From Alentia gelatinosa (lineage: Eukaryota > Annelida > Polychaeta > Phyllodocida > Polynoidae): a DNA stretch of 64,000 nt. The stretch covers positions 1,168,234 to 1,232,233 of the forward strand of contig OX465592.1 of assembly GCA_950022655.1 (NCBI GenBank). The letters are read 5' to 3'. This document shows positions 61,346-64,000 of this stretch, one piece after another. The notes below the pieces were generated by a model. That model was given only the letters and a program-made list of their open reading frames with translations. It did not search any database and was not told the DNA's origin. Numbering within the stretch: the first letter of the stretch is position 1; every line of letters starts with the position of its first letter. The position numbers were made by a program, and so were the translations under genes.

Positions 61346-63205
61346 CTGTTGCCTGATGTATTTTGGACTTGGGAGCTGTTACTGCCTCAGTAAGTGCCTC
61401 AGTTGTAGCAGGCATAGTTTGGCCTTCAGTACCTTTAGGTGTGATCATTTGAAGTGTAGTTTCATCAGTAGCAGCAGTAGCAGTCAACAGGCTTGTAGGA
61501 GTGACAGTTGACATCAGTGTCTCTGTAACTTCAGTAGTCTTTTCTGTGCCTGATGTTTTCACGGGTATTGTGACCTCTGTAACTGATTGCTTAGCTGTAA
61601 CTGTTGCGGTTCCTTCAGTGGTTATGGTAGATGGGGAAACTTCAGTAACTGCAATGGTTGAAGGCTGTGTTGCAAGCTTGGCTGCAGTCACTTCAGTGGT
61701 TGTTGGAAGTGCAGTTGTGTTATCCAATGCTGTTCTAGCAGTCTGTCCCTCAGTATGGGCAGCAGTGGTGGACATGAGACCTTTTACTTGTGTGGTTGCT
61801 GGTACAGCAGTAGTCTGAGATGTAAGAGGGCCTTTAGGAGTGTTCTCTGTAGTTCTTACAGACAAAGGTTCCTCAGTTATCACTGTTGTGGCAGTTGTAT
61901 TTGGCTCTATCATTGTAGGAAGTTCACTGCTTCTGGCAGTATAGAGGATAGATGCACTGGTTGCCTCCACTGTGTTGGTTTCAGTTTTAGTAGTTTCTGC
62001 TGATTTTGTTACCGTCTCTGTTGGACTAGTCAAAGGAGGAGTGGAGAGTTCTTGACTGCTTTCTGAGTTGACAACTGTAACAGGAGCCTCTGTTGTCTGA
62101 AGAGTAGTTGAAGCACTGGTAGATTCTGTCTTGCTCAACACTGTTGAAGTAGCTTCAATGGTTTGGTTTTGATCAGTAGGTTTGCCTGTTGTCCGAGCCG
62201 TTTGAGATCTCTCAGATGTTATTTTGTTTGTCATAGTTTCAGTGGTTTCAGCTGTGGTGGTGATGGTGGGACCTGTACTAGTGGTGCTACTAGTTATGCT
62301 TATTGAAGGTGACTTCTCTGATGTCACTGCCTTTGTAGTGGTCTCACTTGTCAAGCCTGTTGCAGGGACAGTACTTGTTTCCTTGGAGGATATGTTAATG
62401 GTAGTTGTCTCAAGCATCCCAACATCTGTAGGTGCACTGGTGGTTGCCTGAGTTTCCTCAGGGCCTGTAGACCCCTGGAAGTTCGGAGTAGTTGATGTCT
62501 CTGTCCTCATTGATTTTGTCCCACTTTCAGTTGTCATTCCACTTGAAGGTTCTTCTGTTCTGGAGCCTGTCATCATCAATGTAGGTTCCATAGTTGCCTC
62601 CACTGTGGTAGGTAGAGTTTCTTTGATTTGGGTAGTCATTGTTATTGCTTGTGTTTGACTAGTAGGAATGTTTGTAGGCAGTTTGGTTGAACTTTCTGTG
62701 CTTGTGAATGTGACAGCAGCTTCTGTTGCTTGGAGCGTTGATTGCTCACTGGTAGTTTTCTCTCTCCTCAGGACAGTGCTGGATTGGGAGCCAGTAGTTG
62801 GACTCTGGGTCATTGTTGCACTTGTAGGTTCTTCAGTTGGTACAGAAGTTGTCAGCACTGCTGTGGTTTCTACAGATTCTACAGTTGGTATTGATATATT
62901 TGCTTTACCAGTATTACCACTTGTGGATCCCACTGTTGTTTGGTCTGCAGCAACAGTTCTTGTAAGAGTCTCATTTGTCATTGGAGATGCAACAGAAGTC
63001 TGTGATGCCAATGGTCTTGTAGGAGACTCTGTTTCAGTCACTGTTGTGGGAGGATGACTGGTCAAATCTGTAGCAGTCATTGTTGTATATGACTGAGTAG
63101 TTGGTGCTTTGGTTTTTCTCTCTATAGTGCCTGTTTTCGTCTGGGCCTCAGTTGTCAAGGCTGTCATGGGATGAGTCTCTGTCACAGTAGTAGTTACATC
63201 TCCTC
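61346..63205 (-). CDS. Mucin-like large exon 22 (complex 6-bp net deletion)
   Basis: 620 codons. It carries the same replacement as exon 12 (SASILYTARSS) near 61942, but on a different background: STPPLT, KGLMS and AAKLATQ. It also has the silent GATTTT marker otherwise seen in exons 8, 15 and 19. Private changes are TSTESSTKLP (Gly to Ser) and, near 62690, a Gly to Ser-neighbouring GGT/AGT change on the same codon. A clear mosaic. Confidence 0.85.
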
Positions 63206-63470
63206 CTGGTATGAAAAGGAGGAGAGCATGTTTCTTGTGTTATCAGTTATACATATGTATAGACTTTGTTACTAATGGAAAATGCAGGTGGCTAAGTCTA
63301 GCTTTCAAAGCCACTTGTACTTTATCACAACAACAAACCACAGTATAAAGTAGAGATATTTCTGTATTTGATGCTTGAATTGGCAGTGAGGGGTGGGAGA
63401 CAAAGATCTGGAATAGATATTAAGACAACAGAAGGATACTAACAAAGGACTAGAGTATATGCAAACTTAC

Positions 63471-63518
63471 CAGTAGCAGGTGCAGCTGTTGAGGCAGGTG
63501 ATGTTACTGCCTCAGTGC
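63471..63518 (-). CDS. Small 48-bp exon 22
   Basis: Standard exon joining large exon 23 to large exon 22. Its upstream neighbour has a broken donor, so its inclusion may depend on a skipped or alternative upstream exon. The intron haplotype is AGATCTGG, CAACAG, CACAAC, CAAAGTACC with ACCACAAAAAG. Confidence 0.8.
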
Positions 63519-63826
63519 CTGGAAAAGTACAAACATTGATTGGTGAGTGGTTTAGAAATATTCAGAACTTTGTATCTTAAGGGTGATCCTTTGATAAGAC
63601 ACAACATACTACATAGTACAATGTGACTTACAAAGTACCACATGTCTGAGAAAATGGGAATTGTTATGACATCAAAAGTGGTGTTTTTTAAATGACAGGG
63701 TGAAACCACAAAAAGTGGAGATGTGCAAATGTGAATATGTCTGCATGAGTTTCAGGAGATCAGTCTTTGTTGGTTCAGTTTCTAGTAAGAGTTTGAAGTC
63801 ATAATGAATTAATAGCTTTAGTCAGT

Positions 63827-63828
63827 AT
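63827..63828 (-). other. Mutated 5' splice donor (GT to AT) of large exon 23
   Basis: The plus strand reads GTCAGTATCT where the other 22 intron-B donors read GTCAGTACCT. On the minus strand the intron therefore starts AT instead of GT. The rest of the intron is normal and its acceptor is AG, with no sign of a U12-type site. Reading through gives a TAA four codons later. Confidence 0.8.
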
Positions 63829-64000
63829 CTGTTGCCTGATGTATTTTGGACTTGGGAGTTGTTACTGCCTCAGTAAGTGCCTCAGTTGTAGCAGGCATAG
63901 TTTGGCCTTCAGTACCTTTAGGTGTGATCATTTGAAGTGTAGTTTCATCAGTAGCAGCAGTAGCAGTCAACAGGCTTGTAGGAGTGACAGTTGACATCAG
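63829..64000 (-). CDS. Mucin-like large exon 23 (partial, 3' end of exon, donor broken)
   Basis: The last 57 codons of a large exon, cut by the right window edge. It encodes the usual TTPKSKIHQAT ending. It has TTPKSK, as in exons 8, 14, 15 and 19, and the GTGATC form that gives LQMITP, a combination not seen elsewhere in the window. The following donor is AT, so normal splicing of this exon is doubtful. Confidence 0.78.

Larger units (their letters stand above)
1..64000 (-). other. Interior of one giant mucin-like gene (tandem two-exon array)
   Basis: Seen: a large exon (usually 1866 bp) and a 48-bp exon alternate across the whole window on the minus strand with a 2489-bp period. All large-exon frames are open and every exon border is phase 1. 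The predicted chain is roughly half Thr/Ser/Pro by eye, with many Glu and Lys, no Cys, almost no Trp and about six N-X-S/T sequons per unit. Known: such PTS regions are the heavily O-glycosylated parts of secreted or membrane mucins and related surface glycoproteins. Inferred: one transcript joins the exons. Between units there is no ATG exon with a signal peptide and no minus-strand poly-A site, and without splicing each large exon would stop four codons into the intron (GTACTGACTAA). Both gene ends lie outside. A non-mucin structural or cell-wall-like glycoprotein is possible. No orthologue is recognised. Confidence 0.85.
1..64000 (-). repeat. Tandem array, 2489-bp unit with shorter and longer variants
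   Basis: Units match at nearly every base, introns as well as exons, which indicates recent amplification or homogenisation. Variants: 1563-bp modules lacking introns in 1966..8520; a 60-bp deletion in 11633..13438; a net 6-bp complex indel in 33144..35003 and 61346..63205; and a 1659-bp retroelement insertion in three units. Both window ends fall inside the array, so the copy number is a minimum. Confidence 0.95.

Noticed and set aside
63827..63828. U12-type AT-AC intron at exon 23
   Set aside because: The 3' end is AG, the rest matches the ordinary GT-AG intron B, and the U12 donor motif is absent, so a point mutation is the better reading.
1..64000. CRISPR-like or bacterial surface-protein repeat array
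   Set aside because: The repeats are 2.5 kb with introns, poly-A retroelements and no spacer pattern; this is animal DNA.
1..64000. Separate tandem genes, one per unit
   Set aside because: No unit has a first exon, promoter-like gap or minus-strand poly-A signal, and phase-1 borders link every exon to the next.

Overview
This is animal (metazoan) nuclear DNA. The evidence is GT-AG introns with ordinary donors and acceptors, a Thr/Ser-rich mucin-like protein, and a 5'-truncated non-LTR retrotransposon of the CR1/L2/Jockey-like kind with an AATAAA signal and an A tail. I cannot name the species. The retroelement type and the scale of the array would fit many invertebrates and some fish.

The whole window lies inside one tandem array read on the minus strand, and I interpret it as the interior of a single giant gene. 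The normal period is 2489 bp: a large exon of 1866 bp (622 codons), a 310-bp intron, a 48-bp exon and a 265-bp intron. All exon borders are phase 1, so units can be gained or lost without changing frame. The window holds 23 large exons (two cut by the window edges) and 22 small exons, numbered here 1 to 23 and 1 to 22 in plus-strand order; transcription runs from high to low numbers. Joined, they give about 46.4 kb of coding sequence (about 15,450 codons). The product has no Cys, almost no Trp, about six N-glycosylation sequons per unit and very many Thr/Ser sites, which points to a secreted or surface mucin-type PTS region. No signal peptide, membrane anchor, folded domain, first exon or last exon is in view.

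Region by region: 1-8520 holds a partial exon and a 6555-bp fused exon of four 1563-bp modules, formed by loss of a 926-bp segment containing both introns and the small exon. 8521-25883 holds regular units, one with a 60-bp in-frame deletion. 25884-28165, 35004-37285 and 56575-58856 are inter-exon regions in which the 265-bp intron is enlarged by 1659 bp. Each carries the same retroelement copy, antisense to the gene, at the same base and almost identical, so one insertion was later multiplied with its unit. The rest is regular units. Exon 23 at the right edge has lost its splice donor GT (it reads AT).

The main interest is array evolution and splicing: a roughly 11-unit higher-order repeat marked by the retroelement, conversion-like mosaics, intron loss by unequal exchange that leaves donor sites inside coding sequence, and an 8-bp hairpin over the 3' splice site of every large exon examined.
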